Shown here piece after piece: positions 9,561-22,061 of a stretch of DNA of 64,000 nt. Position 1 is the first letter of the stretch; each line of letters begins with the position of its first letter. The position numbers and the translations under genes were made by a program. The DNA is from Charina bottae (lineage: Eukaryota > Chordata > Lepidosauria > Squamata > Charinaidae). The notes under the pieces were generated by a model that was not told the origin of the DNA, searched no databases, and was given only the letters and a program-made list of their open reading frames with translations. The DNA lies in contig JALMGJ010000012.1 of the NCBI GenBank assembly GCA_023362775.1, positions 27,249,001-27,313,000 of the forward strand. The letters are read 5' to 3'.

Positions 9561-12500
9561 CAAGATACTACTATGAGTATAACTGATGGAAATCTCCATC
9601 CTCTTGCAGTCTTCACGAACGCTTTCCTGCAATACGGCCGGGTTTAAGGCCGCAGTCTATGCGTGCGTAGTGTACGGAGGGGACTGAACTTCTCGGTAAA
9701 CAGGTTCGGTATTGTGGTGTGACTCAGCCGACTGGGGTGCGGGTTTGTCGTCATTTTTTCTCTCTACAGAAAACGGGGGTTCAAAAAGCACACGGATCAG
9801 GTCTCGGAAGTAGTGAGAAGGGAAAAGATGCAAAGATTCCCCCTTTAGGTCTTTCAACAGGGCCATGGTTAGGAGTACTGTCACAATTTAAGTACTGTAT
9901 CCTCTTAAAAGCAAGAAGGAGCAAATTGCCCAAACTATATATTTTAGGATAGGACACTTTTTTTTAAAATGCTCTTTGCCCCTTTCATTTTCCTGTTCCT
10001 ATGATAAACCAGTAATATGATTAAATGACTTGAACTTCTGTCTTCTCTTTCTGAAATAATGCTACAAAACATAAGCCTGCACAAATTACTTCTAGGTGAG
10101 ACATATGAAGATTGTTTTTGGCGTTTGAAATTATAGAACACCCAGAAAGGAACCTATCCACTCTTTTCACACCTTTTCCATTGATTTGGGGTCCTCAGAA
10201 TATTCCTTTTTTAAACAATTAATGGGGAAAATCCATATTCTCTTTCAGAATGCCAGGCTTGTGACAAAAAGAGTACATGATTGCCTATACGTAGATGAGT
10301 TAACCAAAAACTGAAATGGGATGCTTATTTCAAAAATAAGGTGTGTACCCACACTAGCTCTTAGTGTAAGCATTTGGTATTTTCAATCAAGAATGTACAA
10401 ACTTCTGACTACTTACGAGCTAGCAATGTGCAGTTTCTGGGAATTGTTTGTGTTCTTGTATAGGCTGTTGGATACAACTATATTTCTCCAGGCTAATATG
10501 CTGAATGGGATAAAATTGTTCTTGTAATACAGGAAATGTTGATTCTCACTGTAAGGTGTAATGTACTTGGAAAATGCAATTCTGTTGCGTGAATTCAGCT
10601 TCAGAGTAATTTAGTTTTCCTTTTTCTTATACAAGTGCCCAGTTGCCTTATGAGAAACATGCATTTTGAAAACATGCCTATAAGCACCTGCTGTTATCAG
10701 GACAGTGAACATTTTTATGCTCACGGGGCAAACAACAAACATCTGCTTGAAAGAATTTTAAATGGGGCTGCTGGGCAAAGGGATGAAGTAGAGGTAGGGG
10801 CTGAGCAATTTTCAGTAATTGATATGGGGAAAGCAACCTCTTGAAAGGTTCCAGCCTTGGTTCACTAATTTTATTTACTTGTAAAAATATCCCTTGGTTG
10901 CCTTTTGAGGCATAGTCCTCACAAGATTTCTTAGGGAGTGAAATCTGATAGTATACCAGCAAATCCTTTCTTCTGACCCTTTTGACCCCAATATTTAGTC
11001 AAAATATGATTTGGAGGGCTTTCTAGTGCAGTTTTTGAAGGGGTGTGGTGATTACAACAGGGAAGGAGTTTGGCCCCCTACTTCCACTGACAGAAGCAGT
11101 TTCTTTAGCAGTAAAGTGCCATAATACATTAAAATGTAATCCTATAGACTGCATTACCTGAGAATCAGTTTTGTTGCATTTGTTACTGCTTACACACATG
11201 TACACATGCTTTGTGAAGTTAGCTGTCTGGTCTTTTTAAAGTTAGTATGACAGAAAGATAGTTTAACACTTTCAATATTTAACATAATTTCTAATGAGTA
11301 TTGACAGCAAAAAGCAGACAATGTCTTGTGGGTATCTATCATAGCTTTGTGGCAGCCTTGTAAATACTTCTTTGCCTATAATGAGTAAGAGCTGTTTTAA
11401 AGTAGCTAATTGAAGAAGCTTAATAATAGTGTGGATTCTTACACATTTACTTGGAAGGAAAGTTTGACTGAACATGATGAAACTCATTTACATGCTTAAA
11501 AATGGGTTGCGTGTTCTTTTATGCTCTGTATTATTGGCAGCAGGTATGTGAGACAGTGTGGGTTAGCAAATTAGTAACTCTTTTTGGCAGTTTTAACTTT
11601 TTGCAGGTTGCATTGTCTGTAAATGAGGCAATCTGTTTTTGTTTCCCTATGCAGGTTTGCAAAATCTTTCTTGTAGCAGTTAAGAATACAAGAATACTGG
11701 CTGTTTTGTACTCTGAAAGGTAGAATATGTTTTTCCTTATAGCATACAGTATGCATCTTAAAAATGTCTGACAATATTTTGTGCTCGTTCTTGCAGAAAT
11801 CCTATTAGAGTAGATTGCTGCTGTTCTTATGACATGTAAGCGGAATTGAAACTGTAGTAGACTTGCCCAAGGCCACCTATTGCTGATATGGCAATTGAGT
11901 CCAGATTTGAATGTGTCATATTTACTTGTATATTATAAAACTAAGGCTGTTTGTTAAACTTTTTAGATGCTAGCAGCTACAGTTTAACAAGTGCAAAATC
12001 TGCGTTTTAAGATACAACTTTTTTTACTTATAGATGAAGATTGGTTTGGATTTCTGGCTGCAGAACTATTTGTGCTGCATATTTCTCAGTCTCATTTAGT
12101 AAGACAATTCATAGTGTAAGTGGATTTGGGAGAATCAGGGAACTTTAATTTTGAAATACAGTATTTTGGTAATAGAAATGGTAGATAGCCACTGCTAGAA
12201 GTAATAAACTAGTATTGATGGCACTTTTTCTCCCTTTCTCCCAGTTTGGGGAAGTTGAGAATGGCTGTGGCTCTGATGCACAGACTTCCAGAAGTGTTGT
12301 CTTACCGTGGTCTTCCTGATTTAGGAGATACTCTGGTTGACAAGAGGCTTTGACAGGAGCCAGCAGCTAAGAGTGAAAGCTCATCCAATGTCAGACATCC
12401 TGCTGACCAGCCTGGACGCTGCCTGGGGACATGGTCTAAGGTTGCAGGGAGACCTAAAGTTCTGTCAGAGAAGAACAGAGAAGAGAAAAGTTGAAAAGGA

Positions 12501-13339
12501 GGGGAGGAGAGGTATCATAAGGGCAAGAAAACTAAAGACAAGCAGTAAGAGCAAGGAGAGACAGACTGAGAAAAATAAAGGAAACTGAATGAAAAAGGTC
12601 ATAAGGAAGAGCTTGAGCAGAAATAGTCATTTGGTTTAAGGGGCAGGGAGGATGAGGAAGATGAGATACCAGACAGTGATACAAATTGGGTGAGGCTATT
12701 ATGTGTTGGCCAAGACTAGGATGTTCTAATTTGGGGTGGGGGGGAGTAAGGACTTCTGGAAGTTTTTTAAAGAAAATATGGCAAGTGTATTTTAGAACTT
12801 ATTTTACAGTTCTGTGTATTTCTTGCCTCTGGCAGGAAAACCTGCTACCAGTTTTTAGCAGATGTTGTAAAAACTAGAGGCTGTTTGTGTACTCAGGACC
12901 TTAGTTCTCCATGGGTGGAATAGACAAATGGTTCCATTTAAAGGAGAGGCTCTTCCTTGGTTGCCTTTAGAAGCAGCCCCTCCCCCATCACATGTATGTG
13001 GATGCTTAAGAGAAGTAAAAAAAAAATCTAGGGCATGTATCCTGCTCTTGCAGTAAAATAACCCCCTTTCTCTGTTGCTTTTCAGCAACCAGTACAGAAG
13101 TTACGCTGCTTATGATTCAGATGATAGTCAATAGCCATCAGTATTAGTAGGCATTGATAACTAGTACCCTTTTTAAACTATTGAAATTGGCTGCAATTAC
13201 TGCATCTGCTTGCAGTGAATTCTACAGTTGATGTGTTGTATGAAAAATTATTTCTGTCTGTCCTGAATCTACCTACATTTAGTTTCAGCAGCTGACCTTG
13301 AGTTCTAACTTTGAGAAAGGGAAGATAACTCTCCACATT
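9561..13339. other. Intron 1, no gene or clear repeat
   Basis: AT-rich sequence with frequent stops in all frames. I see no exon-like segment, tandem repeat or recognisable transposon here. The open stretch at 12337-12588 has no recognisable protein. Confidence 0.5.
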
Positions 13340-13347
13340 ACCTAAGC

Positions 13348-13548
13348 CAGGGCTTTCCAAAGTTTTCCCGCAGCGACACACCAACCGCTGTTGGTGTGTC
13401 GCCGCGGGAAAACCCGGAAGTGCCGCCATTGCGGCAGCGTGCAAAAACCCGGAAGCGCTGCTGCCGCTTTTGGGTTTTTGCGCGCCGCCGTTGGTGTGTC
13501 GCCGCGGGAAAACCCGTAAGTGCCGCCATTAAGCTCTACACCATGACT
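13348..13548. mobile_element. Buster-like hAT MITE, right end decayed
   Basis: Starts CAGGGCTTTCCAAAG after ACCTAAGC (13340-13347) and contains two blocks of GGTGTGTCGCCGCGGGAAAA followed by CCCGGAAGTG/CCCGTAAGTG. The right terminus TTTGGAAAG is missing; only AAGCTCT remains near 13535. Contains an ETS-like CCGGAAGTG at 13414-13422. Confidence 0.8.
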
Positions 13549-14069
13549 CTAAGCTCCTTTCCTCTAACATGCATCATTTTACACATGTTTAGATTGAACT
13601 GTATTTGCCCTTTGAAGTCCATTTACCTGGTCTGAAGAGTTCCTTGTGGAACTCTAACCTTGAAAGCATCAGCTCCAACACTGATCACTGGAGAAAACCC
13701 TTAGCCCATCTCGCCAGTGTTAGGATTGCTTATTTATTCCTCTTCTCTGCATTCTGTTTTTAATTAATTGCCAATCCATGAAAGTACCTGTCCTTTTAAC
13801 CCAGGGCAACTGAAGTCAGGATGAGTGGATTTTTCAAAGACTATTTAAAAAAAAAATCTGGACCATCTTTGTCCACATTGTTATTGATGCTTCTCAAAAA
13901 ATCCTCAAGGACAGATACCATTGTTAAAGAGAAGTTAATGTATTTTTGTGGAAAGATCAACTGTTTCATATGTAAGTTCTTCAAGACCTCTTGGATGGAT
14001 ATCATCCAGACCCAGGGATTGATTTATTTTTACTTTGTCTTATAACCAGTTTGGTTATAGAGCCAGTTT

Positions 14070-14312
14070 TTTATAGAGCCAGTTTGGTCTAGCGGTTAAG
14101 GCAATGGGCTAGAATCCAGGAGACTTTGAGTTCTAGTTCTGCCTTAGGCATGAAAGTTGGCCGGGTGACCTTGGGCCAGTTACTCACTCTCAGCCCAACT
14201 CACCTCACAGGGGTGGTTGTGGGGAAAATAGGAGGAGGAAGGAGTATTAGGTATGTTCGCCGCCTTGAGTTATTTATAAAAATAATAAAGGGATAGAAAA
14301 TAAAATAACTTC
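14070..14312 (+). mobile_element. tRNA-derived CORE/MIR-like SINE
   Basis: Head AGCCAGTTTGGTCTAGCGGT with tRNA-like A and B box spacing (GAGTTCTAGTTCTG), a core GTGACCTTGGGCCAGTTACT resembling the MIR/CORE-SINE core, and a tail CGCCTTGAGTTATTTATAAA followed by AATAATAAAGGGATAGAAAA. About 240 bp. Other copies in the window share this layout. Confidence 0.75.
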
Positions 14313-14317
14313 ACCTA

Positions 14318-14400
14318 AGGACAGGAAGGCCTGGCGTGCTATGGTCCATGAGGTCACGAAGAGTCGGACACGACTAAATGACTGAACAACAACAAAAAAC
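14318..14400 (+). mobile_element. BovB 3' tip (5'-truncated)
   Basis: Matches the last ~80 bp of the BovB at 1719-4919: GGACAGGAAGGCCTGGCGTG through AGTCGGACACGACTAAATG and an AACAACAAC tail. Directly abuts the SINE tail on its left. Confidence 0.85.
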
Positions 14401-14929
14401 ATTACCTCTGTTTGTCTAAGTTTGTCTGAAATTCTTCTTGAAAAGCTTTGTGTACAGGAATCTGTCCTACATCCTCAGCAGTGAAGACAATTCATTAAGT
14501 TTCTCTGTTATTTTTCTATCCTTATTAGCACACCTTTAATGCTGATTCCCTGGTTGGTTTCCTGTTCTAAATAAATTTGAAGAAAATCTTCTTTGTCTTA
14601 GTTTTCTTTTGCTATATGTTCTTCTAAACACTTTTGGGAGGAGGCATATTTTATTGACTGCCTGTATATTTTTCCCCCAGAATTTATCTTCTTTATTCTT
14701 ACTTGGACATAATCTTAATTTTTTTTGAAAAAAGCTCTCTTGTCTTTAATACAACTTTTAACTCCTCTTCTTAGCGACTCTGAAATATAACACTGATCTG
14801 AGATATACATTGTAGTTGAGATTCTATTGTTGTGGCTTTGAATAATCTCTAGGCATTATGAAGACATTTCAATTTTCTTTTCACTAATCCCCTTATTTTT
14901 GGAAGTGTGCTTTTCTGAAGTTAAATGTG

Positions 14930-15375
14930 ACCTGCCATGTTGTTCGAATGCCTGACCATCGTCTTCCAAAGCAGCTACTTTACTCCCAACTTAAGAATGG
15001 AAAACGGAATATTGGTGGACAGCAAAAGAGATTCAAAGATACTCTCAAAGCTAATTTTTTAAAAATATCAGCATTGAGAACTGGGAAGCCCTAACTCATG
15101 AGCGTTTCAATTGGAGGTCAGCCTTTATTAAAGGTGCTACGAACTTTGAAGAAGCACGAGTACAGGGCGAAAGGGAGAAAAGAGCTAAAAGGAAGGCACC
15201 TCAGGCAAACCCTCATCATGACCGTCTCCCACCCGGAAACCTATGCCCTCATTGTGGGAGGTTGTGCGGATCCAGAATTGGCCTTTACAGCCACTTACAG
15301 ATCCACTGTTAAGATTTTACCCCGGAAGACAATCTTACTCCGCTACGAGTGATCGCCAAGAAGAAGAAGACTCAT
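14930..15375 (+). mobile_element. LINE C-terminal fragment with C2H2 finger (Vingi/Ingi-like?)
   Basis: Frameshifted translation gives R-M-P-D-H-R-L-P-K-Q-L-L-Y, then Q-Q-K-R-F-K-D-T-L-K, and a terminal finger C-P-H-C-G-R-L-C-G followed by H-L-Q-I-H. This arrangement (RMPxxRLPK, KDTLK, C-terminal zinc finger) occurs in some I-group/Ingi-Vingi LINEs. Family naming is from memory and uncertain. Several breaks make it a relic. Confidence 0.5.
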
Positions 15376-15589
15376 TGAGTAGATTGTTAAATGTGACAAT
15401 CTACTCATTGGGTGGATTACTAAATTGAAAAAGATCCTGGAATGAAGCAGTGGCATGAAGTAAAATCACTTAAGAGTTAAGCTTGACTCAAAGGAGACTT
15501 TACCTTAATCTTTAAAGAAAGTATTACTTCATTCAGTATCTAATTTCTGAAGTTCTCTGCCACAGTGTGACAAGGCTACTAATTTAAAC

Positions 15590-15830
15590 TACTACTAAAA
15601 GGATTAGGATGTATTTTTGTTAGATTTATATCTCCTCTTTTGTTCAGGAGCTCGTGGTGGTATATGCAATGCCTCTCCTCCCATTTTCCTCCACAATAAC
15701 ACCTGTAAGATAGGTTGGGCTGAGAGAGAGTGGTTGAGTTGAGTTGATCAGCGGTCCTTGGCTGTGAGTGGACTTGCTGGGATGTTTTCAATGCCAGTAC
15801 AGCACCTTAACCACTGCCCCACACTGTCTC
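15590..15830 (-). mobile_element. Old MIR/CORE-like SINE
   Basis: Minus-strand order tail, core (GTTGGGCTGAGAGAGAG) and head (CACCTTAACCACTGCCCCAC) matches the better copies at 30248 and 43408 but is heavily diverged. Confidence 0.55.
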
Positions 15831-16587
15831 TCTCTCACGGTGATCAATAACTCATCAAATCATGACAGAAAAACAGTGCTTTCCAAGATACCCTCTGTTT
15901 ATTAACTTACGGAGTTACATGACTTGTTTTAGTTAGAGTGGTGGAACTCCCTTCTGCAGAGTAGTATTGATACACTGGGTTTTAAACTTGACACCTCAGT
16001 TATCTCTGTAGAGAAGCAATTTCTAAAAGTTTGATTAGGTACAGAAGGGGCAATATTTGCAGTGAAAATTGTGAAAAGTGATAACAGTGCTTTTCTATGT
16101 GAAATAGCATTATTTGGACTAATTGCTACTATTCTGAGTTCTGTCACGCAAATACTAATCAAGCTGTGGTTTGATTTTGATTTTGGTTTGTTTTAATAAT
16201 AATTAGAATAAGCCATGGACCCTGATTCATTCTGATTAGTACAATTAGAGTAAGCTTGCAATAGATTGCAATAATTGCTTAAATTCAGGTTTAGATTATT
16301 ATTTAAATCAGGCAATCGTTTGCATCTCGGATAAAAGTGCTGTTAGAGATTAGTTACTTGGTTTTTAATCTTCACTGAAAATTTTACATGTGCTGCTATT
16401 AATTTCAGTGAAGGTCATGGTACAAACTACCATTTTCATACAAATGTCTGCTTTACATTTTGTATGCATTGTTAGTCATATATTTACAACTTAAGAACCT
16501 TTCTGTTTTCATATCAAAAATAAAGTCTCTATGACTCTTGTCAAAGTTTTCTTCGCTGCATTGCAGATACGTTTATATGGACTATGG

Positions 16588-16798
16588 CAGTGCTTTCCAA
16601 ACTCCCGCCGTTGGCGACACACCAATGGCGGCGGCGGGGGTGCGTGTGGTGGCGGGCATGGCTGCGGCCTCGTGTTTTCCGCTAAAACCCGGAAGCGCTG
16701 ATGGCGCGCCACTGCCGGGGCGGCGGCAACGCCATCACCACTTCCGGGTTTTGTTGTGACACACTAATGTGTTGCGACACACAGTTTGGAAAGCTATG
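16588..16798. mobile_element. Buster-like hAT MITE
   Basis: CAGTGCTTTCCAAAC at the left and GTTTGGAAAGCTATG at the right. Flanked by 8-mers GACTATGG (16580-16587) and GATTATGC (16799-16806), 6 of 8 matching, central TA. The interior is GC-rich with CCCGGAAGCGCTGATGGCG. ETS-like CACTTCCGG at 16739-16747. 211 bp, non-coding. Confidence 0.85.
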
Positions 16799-17682
16799 GA
16801 TTATGCATATTACCTTTTTTCCCCCAAGGCTCTTTTTTCAGCCTGTAGTGAAATTGTGTTTTGAACAGTCCCAGTGCCAGTTATTTGAGTGTTAGGGCAG
16901 GGCCAGAAGCATTGGTTGGTGGCATTATTCTCTCGGCCTTATATGTTGCACTGTCAGTATATTACCTTCTCAAAATCTACATTTCCTAACTCTAGCTCAT
17001 TTCTGAAAAATCAGAGTCTGGAAGTATATATTCATAATTGTTCCTTGATCTTAAGAGCAACAATGTATGCAGGGCTTACAGCTGAGGAAATGTTGCCTGT
17101 GCTCTGTATTTTTGACAATTGTACATAGTTTTTAAGAGTTTTCAGACGTACATTGCATTGCCTTAATGGATCATGCATGCAAATTTGTAATTGGAAGCAT
17201 CCATTCATGATCTTGACTTGCTAAGTGAGCTATAAATATTGCTTTTTAAAAGCTATAAATGTTGCTTTCTAAATAGGATTTAATTATTTCTTTTGTAAAG
17301 CCACAAAGCAATATCTAAACTTAGTTTGTTGGAATATATGCAGTTGACCATCTGTTAAACTGAATTGCTGCAGGTCATGAAATAGGAATAGTTGATCCAT
17401 GGAGCAAGATATTGGTCTGTTATATATGATCACTGATATATGCCAGAAGCTCAGGTGCCTAAAAGTTTGCATTTTTTGTTGTAATGTATGCTGTAACATA
17501 CATTAATTGTTGGTTTAAGAATATTTCCTAAAATATTGAAAAATTAAAACAAGATATTTTTTACTTTCTAATATATGCCAGGATTTTACTAAAGATTGAT
17601 TGAAGAATTTGAGAGCAGTTGATGAAATACTTTATACATACTTTATATTTTTTTGGTTGTTTGTTTTGAGGACCAATGGTTG

Positions 17683-17754
17683 AGCAAGGCTGGCTGGGGA
17701 ATTCTGGGAGTTGAAGTCTACACATCTTAAAGTTGCCAAGGGTGAGGAACACTG
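17683..17754. mobile_element. hAT-type MITE right-end fragment
   Basis: GGCTGGCTGGGGAATTCTGGGAGTTGAAGTC to GAGGAACACTG matches the right half of the family at 6122. Followed by AACTAAAT (central TA). Confidence 0.65.
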
Positions 17755-18659
17755 AACTAAATAATGGCTTAAGACCAGCACTGAATTATTTTTATTTTTT
17801 ATTTTTATTTTATTTTTATCCCACCTTTATTTTTTTTTAATAAATTCCATAGTATTTGCTTTATTATCCTCTTCTCCAGTGAATTGCAATGGGTAGCATG
17901 TTGCACAACATGAGTTGTTGTTGTCACAGAGGCTCACGGTGCAATTCTAAGAAATAGAAGGAAGTAGGAAACTACCAGCAGATTCCAACAGAGTTACTTT
18001 TGACTTCAGAAAAGGAAACTTCTAAAATATGAGGGGACTAGTGAAAAAGAGACTGAAAAGTCAAGATGGTCCCATTTCTTTATGATACCTGGAAGTTATT
18101 TAAAACCAAAATAATTGAGGTTCAACTAGAATGTATTTTACAGCCTAAGAAGGGGTCAACCAAACCATAGGTCTGACTGTTGGCCATGCTAGCTGTGGCT
18201 GATTTGGGTCAAACTCCACAGCCTTGGAAGGAATGTAATTTATTCACTTCTGATTTAGAGAATGCTTTGGTGTAGGGTTGTTCAACCTTTTTGTTAATGA
18301 GAGTTCTGATTGAAAAATAACCTGAGCTGCTAAAAACATACTGAATGTATATAGCTTGAAAAATCCAGACTCTCTGGGTATTGAGCTTCAGGTACCTGGA
18401 CTAGAAATCTTGGCCTTCAAAATACGGTCCCTTGCTGTCTGTTTGCACCCAGTCATCTGAGATACCTAGTTATTGGCTGTTTGGCCTGCTAAGGAGATAC
18501 TTACTAAGACACTACAGTAGTAATTTTTTAGCAGAATCAAGTCTCTGTGCTAAATAAAACAATACAGTAAAGATTTTTACCTAGAACAGACGGATTGAAA
18601 GGAAACAAACAAATTGGGAACTAGTAACAAAAAGTCTTAATCTACTCAAAGATCTAAGA

Positions 18660-18923
18660 GCTTTCCAAACTGTGTGTCACGACACAAAAGTGTGTTGCCA
18701 CACACAGTCTGGTGTGTCGCCACACAACCCGGAAGCGCTGATGATCAGCGCTTCCGGGTTTTCCCACGGCGACACACCAACTGCAGCGCGCAAAACCTGA
18801 AAGCAACAGCAGCGCTTCCGGGTTTTTGCGCGCTGCCGCAAGGACGGCACTTCCGGGTTTTCCCGCGGCGACACACCAACGCCGGTTGGTGTGTCGCCAC
18901 AGGAAAAACTTTGGAAAGCCCTG
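18660..18923. mobile_element. Buster-like hAT MITE
   Basis: Left end GCTTTCCAAACTGTGTGTC (first CA lost), right end ACTTTGGAAAGCCCTG. Target duplication ATCTAAGA (18652-18659) / ATCTGAGA (18924-18931). Interior is a series of complementary blocks around CCCGGAAGCGCTGATG and its reverse, which can form hairpins. ETS-like CACTTCCGG at 18848-18856. Confidence 0.88.
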
Positions 18924-19344
18924 ATCTGAGAGAATCTTGGAAAGAGGACAAAACACCGATCATATCTAAGCAAGCTTTTCATATTAAAGTCCTAGATGGG
19001 TGATCTCTGGTTTATATACCTTCTCTTCTTTACTTTCTGCTATAAAGCTAATATTAACAAATTCTTGAAATACTTAATTTTATATTGGAATGTTAATATT
19101 CATGTTAGTGTGTCGTGTGAAAATATTGCTACTATAAGGAAGCTTTCCCCATTTTTGCTGAATTGTTTTTATGAGTTTTATGTTTTATTGGAGTTTTTTA
19201 CCCTGTTTTGGCCAATGGAGTATCAGGATAGGATTTACCCAGTACGCATTTACCCTAAAAAACTGAGTCAAGTAAATACCGATGCTGTCCAGCAGGGTGC
19301 TACTTATCTCTTTCATCTTCCTCATCATACTTGTACCTAGAAGG

Positions 19345-19394
19345 GAAGTGAGCTGCCCAGAGTTGTGTTTTAAGATGGGCAGCCATACAAATCT
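19345..19394 (+). mobile_element. L2-like LINE tail scrap
   Basis: GCTGCCCAGAGTTGTGTTTT then AGATGGGCAGCCATACAAAT is the usual LINE tail; it leads into a microsatellite. Confidence 0.5.
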
Positions 19395-19477
19395 AGTGAG
19401 TGAGTGAGTGAGTGAGTGAGTGAGTGAGTGAGTGAATGTATGTATGTATGTATGTATGTATGTATGTATGTATGTAT
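19395..19477. repeat. (GTGA)n then (TGTA)n microsatellites
   Basis: Ten GTGA units (19395-19434) run directly into about ten TGTA units ending TATATG. Confidence 0.97.
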
Positions 19478-20030
19478 ATGAGGGCCATTTGTTCATTTTG
19501 TGACTAGTATAGTATACTTGCAAAAGCTTTAAAAGGAAGGAACGAAGTTTGACTTGGTGGTCGTTTATTGGGATCAGATCTTTAGATTCTCAGAACTAGA
19601 AGCACTTCCTTAAAAGGTTGAAGTCCCCCACCCCACCCATTCCTACCCACCATTATAAAGGAGCTAGGACAAAGCTGACGAGATCTTTTATTTTGCAAAA
19701 ATAAAAATATTTTTCCTGAATGGCAGATGTTCTTGTTTTTGAGTGATAACCCTAGCAATCCACAAACAAGGTTGTAGCCCACAGTTGGCTGGCAGAATGT
19801 CCGAGTCACTAACACCTTTTCCCTTATCCTTGAATGTGATGTATGTTGATTTTTTTTTCTCTTGCTATGTTGTATTGGTGGAATCTATAATTATTAGGGT
19901 TTTTTTTTGTACTCCACTCAAATAGTAATATCTGTGGGATGGAGGAAAAGAGATATTTTTACAGATAAGTTCCATAGATTTATTATCACAAGGTGTTAGC
20001 ACACCAGAATGTGTAGTTGCTTTATTAACC

Positions 20031-20056
20031 TTTTTTTTTTCGGGGGGGGGGGGGGG
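20031..20056. repeat. poly-T / poly-G run
   Basis: Ten T, one C, then 15 G; a potential sequencing or assembly weak spot. Confidence 0.9.
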
Positions 20057-20449
20057 AGAATTTATCTGATGCCATGCTTAGATTTGAGTGTCTCATAATC
20101 TCAGTGCGAACTCAAGGACAGTCCTCTCTCCCAGTCAGTCTTCAAAATGAAGGAAGAGAAAGATGGCATGAATTATATAATATTCCTTTTTTTAGGAAAC
20201 AGTCGCCACCAAACTCTTATTCAGCAGTTATTTTAGATATAATCTCTTGGTTTGATGAATGCTCCATGTGTACCCAGCAGCTTGTGTTTTTCCTGAATTA
20301 GTCAGCAAAGCTTAACATTGAATGTATGGATATAAGAAGTGTGTGAGGAAGCAAATGTGACTAAAGATTACAAGACAACCTTTAAATTGTAGTCAAGATA
20401 ATTTTTTAGATAAATATAATTTATCTACAATTTATCTATCAAATTTATA

Positions 20450-20870
20450 TGGCTGCCTGCCCATCTCACGGATGTGACTCTGGGCAGCATACAGTACAAG
20501 CAGAACAATTAAAAATAAAACTTGAAAAACCATTAAACAATTAAAACATGAATATAACTAAAACCATAGGAGAGTGCCTTCAAGATCTTACATACAATAT
20601 AGCCATTCACGGGCTCCCCACTTCCATGGGATCCCCAAGCCTGCTGACAAAACCAAGTTTTAGGGGATTTCCGGAAAACCATTAGGGTCAGGGCCAATCT
20701 CACCTTGGGGGGGATGATGTTCCACAGAGTGGGTACCACAGCAGAGAAGGCTTACCTTCTGGGTCCCTTCAGATGGAGCTCCTTTGCAGGCGGGACAAAT
20801 AATGTCCCTCCTGCTGGACCAGGTCGGATGGGTAGAGGTAACGGGAGAGAGGCAGTCCCTCAAATAATTA
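20450..20870 (-). mobile_element. L2-like LINE 3' end
   Basis: Minus strand: segment with L-S-P-V-T-S-T-H-P-T, T-L-W-N-I-I-P-P-K-V-R and F-R-K-S-P-K-T-W, the same C-terminal order as at 1043-1372 and 52593-52847, then the 3' tail including the reverse complement of GGCTGCCTGCCCATCTCACG. Broken by stops. Confidence 0.65.
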
Positions 20871-21159
20871 ATACTAGATTAACTCAGGAGATTACATCCT
20901 GTCTACAATCCTATAGAGCAAAAATCTTTTTCCCCAAAAAAATTATGCTTTGAATTGGTTTATTTTATACTGAACTTCATAAATGTCTATATTTTGGTTG
21001 TAAGTAGTATATTGAAGTAGAGCTTCATGCACACATTCAAGGCGTTGTAGGTGTTAATGCAACCATTTCCCTTGTTCTTTGAAGTGGCATTTGAGAACAT
21101 GAGTAACTTCCCAACATATATAGAAATTTGTGCAAAGCATTTCATATATGGCTTTTAAA

Positions 21160-21360
21160 AACACATATTGAGCCTTCAAGTCAGTCTTGACTCCTGACGA
21201 ATGCCTGGGTTAATCCCTGTAGTTTTCTCAGCATGGTTTTCAGAAGTGGTTTGCCACTGCTTTCTTCCTAGGTCTGAGAGCGCATGCCTCAATGTCACCC
21301 AGCTGGTTGTGGGATCTTATGACTGAACTAAACTTTGGTGAATGGAAGGATTCCTTTTTG
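21160..21360 (-). mobile_element. Old tRNA-derived SINE (low identity)
   Basis: Contains TTCAAGTCAGTCTTGACTCC, AGTGGTTTGCCACTGC and GTCACCCAGCTGGTTGTGGG in the order expected for the minus orientation of a CORE-type SINE with a long tail. Ends uncertain. Confidence 0.4.
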
Positions 21361-21746
21361 AAATGAAGACTCGGTGCCAAACCATGAATAGCGATACTGT
21401 TTTGCTTACCTTACACAAAAAGATTCTTGCTTGCTCTGTGCAAGATAGTGAGCGTTAGAGGATTGCATTCTTTTGTATATATAATAAACAAGAAGCAGGA
21501 GCGTCAATTTACACATTTTCTGTTTCCCCTCTCCACTCCCCCCTTCCAGTAATTATTACCAGCCATTGCTTCTGGTTGTGATTATTTTACTTTATGTATG
21601 ATGGAATGTGGCAGTGATAGGACAAATTGTTTAATAGAAATAGTTTTTTTTCTGTCTACGTGATTTAAATATAAATCTTAAGACATCTTGACATGATGAT
21701 AATTAGATTGTCTAAAAATAAATGGTTTGTTTATGCTTATGCAAGG

Positions 21747-22061
21747 GGCGCGATGGCTCAGTGGTTAAGACACCAGGCTTGTTGATGGGAAGGTCGGTGG
21801 TTTGAGACCCCAGCGCCACGTGACGTAGTGAGCTCCCGCACTCGCCCCAGCTCTTGCCAACCTAGAAATTCGAAAGCATGCCAATGCAAGTAGATAAATA
21901 GGTACCACTTTGGTGGGTAGGTAACAGCGTTCTGTGCTTGTCATGCTGGCCACATGACTGCGGAAGCGTCTTCGGACAGCGCTAGCTCTTCGGCTAAGAA
22001 ACGGAGATGAGCACTGCCCCCTAGAGTTAGACACGACTGTGCAGGGGAAAACCTTTACCTT
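21747..22061 (+). mobile_element. Sauria-type SINE with target duplication
   Basis: tRNA-like head GATGGCTCAGTGGTTAAGAC (A box) and GGTTTGAGACCCC (B box), the conserved body CTTGCCAACCTAGAAATTCG, and a 3' end AGTTAGACACGACTGTGCAG similar to the BovB end, as expected for SINEs mobilised by BovB. Target duplication ATGCTTATGCAAGG (21733-21746) / ATGCTTAAGCAAGG (22062-22075), 13 of 14 matching. Confidence 0.88.

Noticed and set aside
12337..12588. 83-codon Lys/Arg/Glu-rich frame in intron 1
   Set aside because: Composition is that of A/G-rich DNA; no homology recognised and no splice context.
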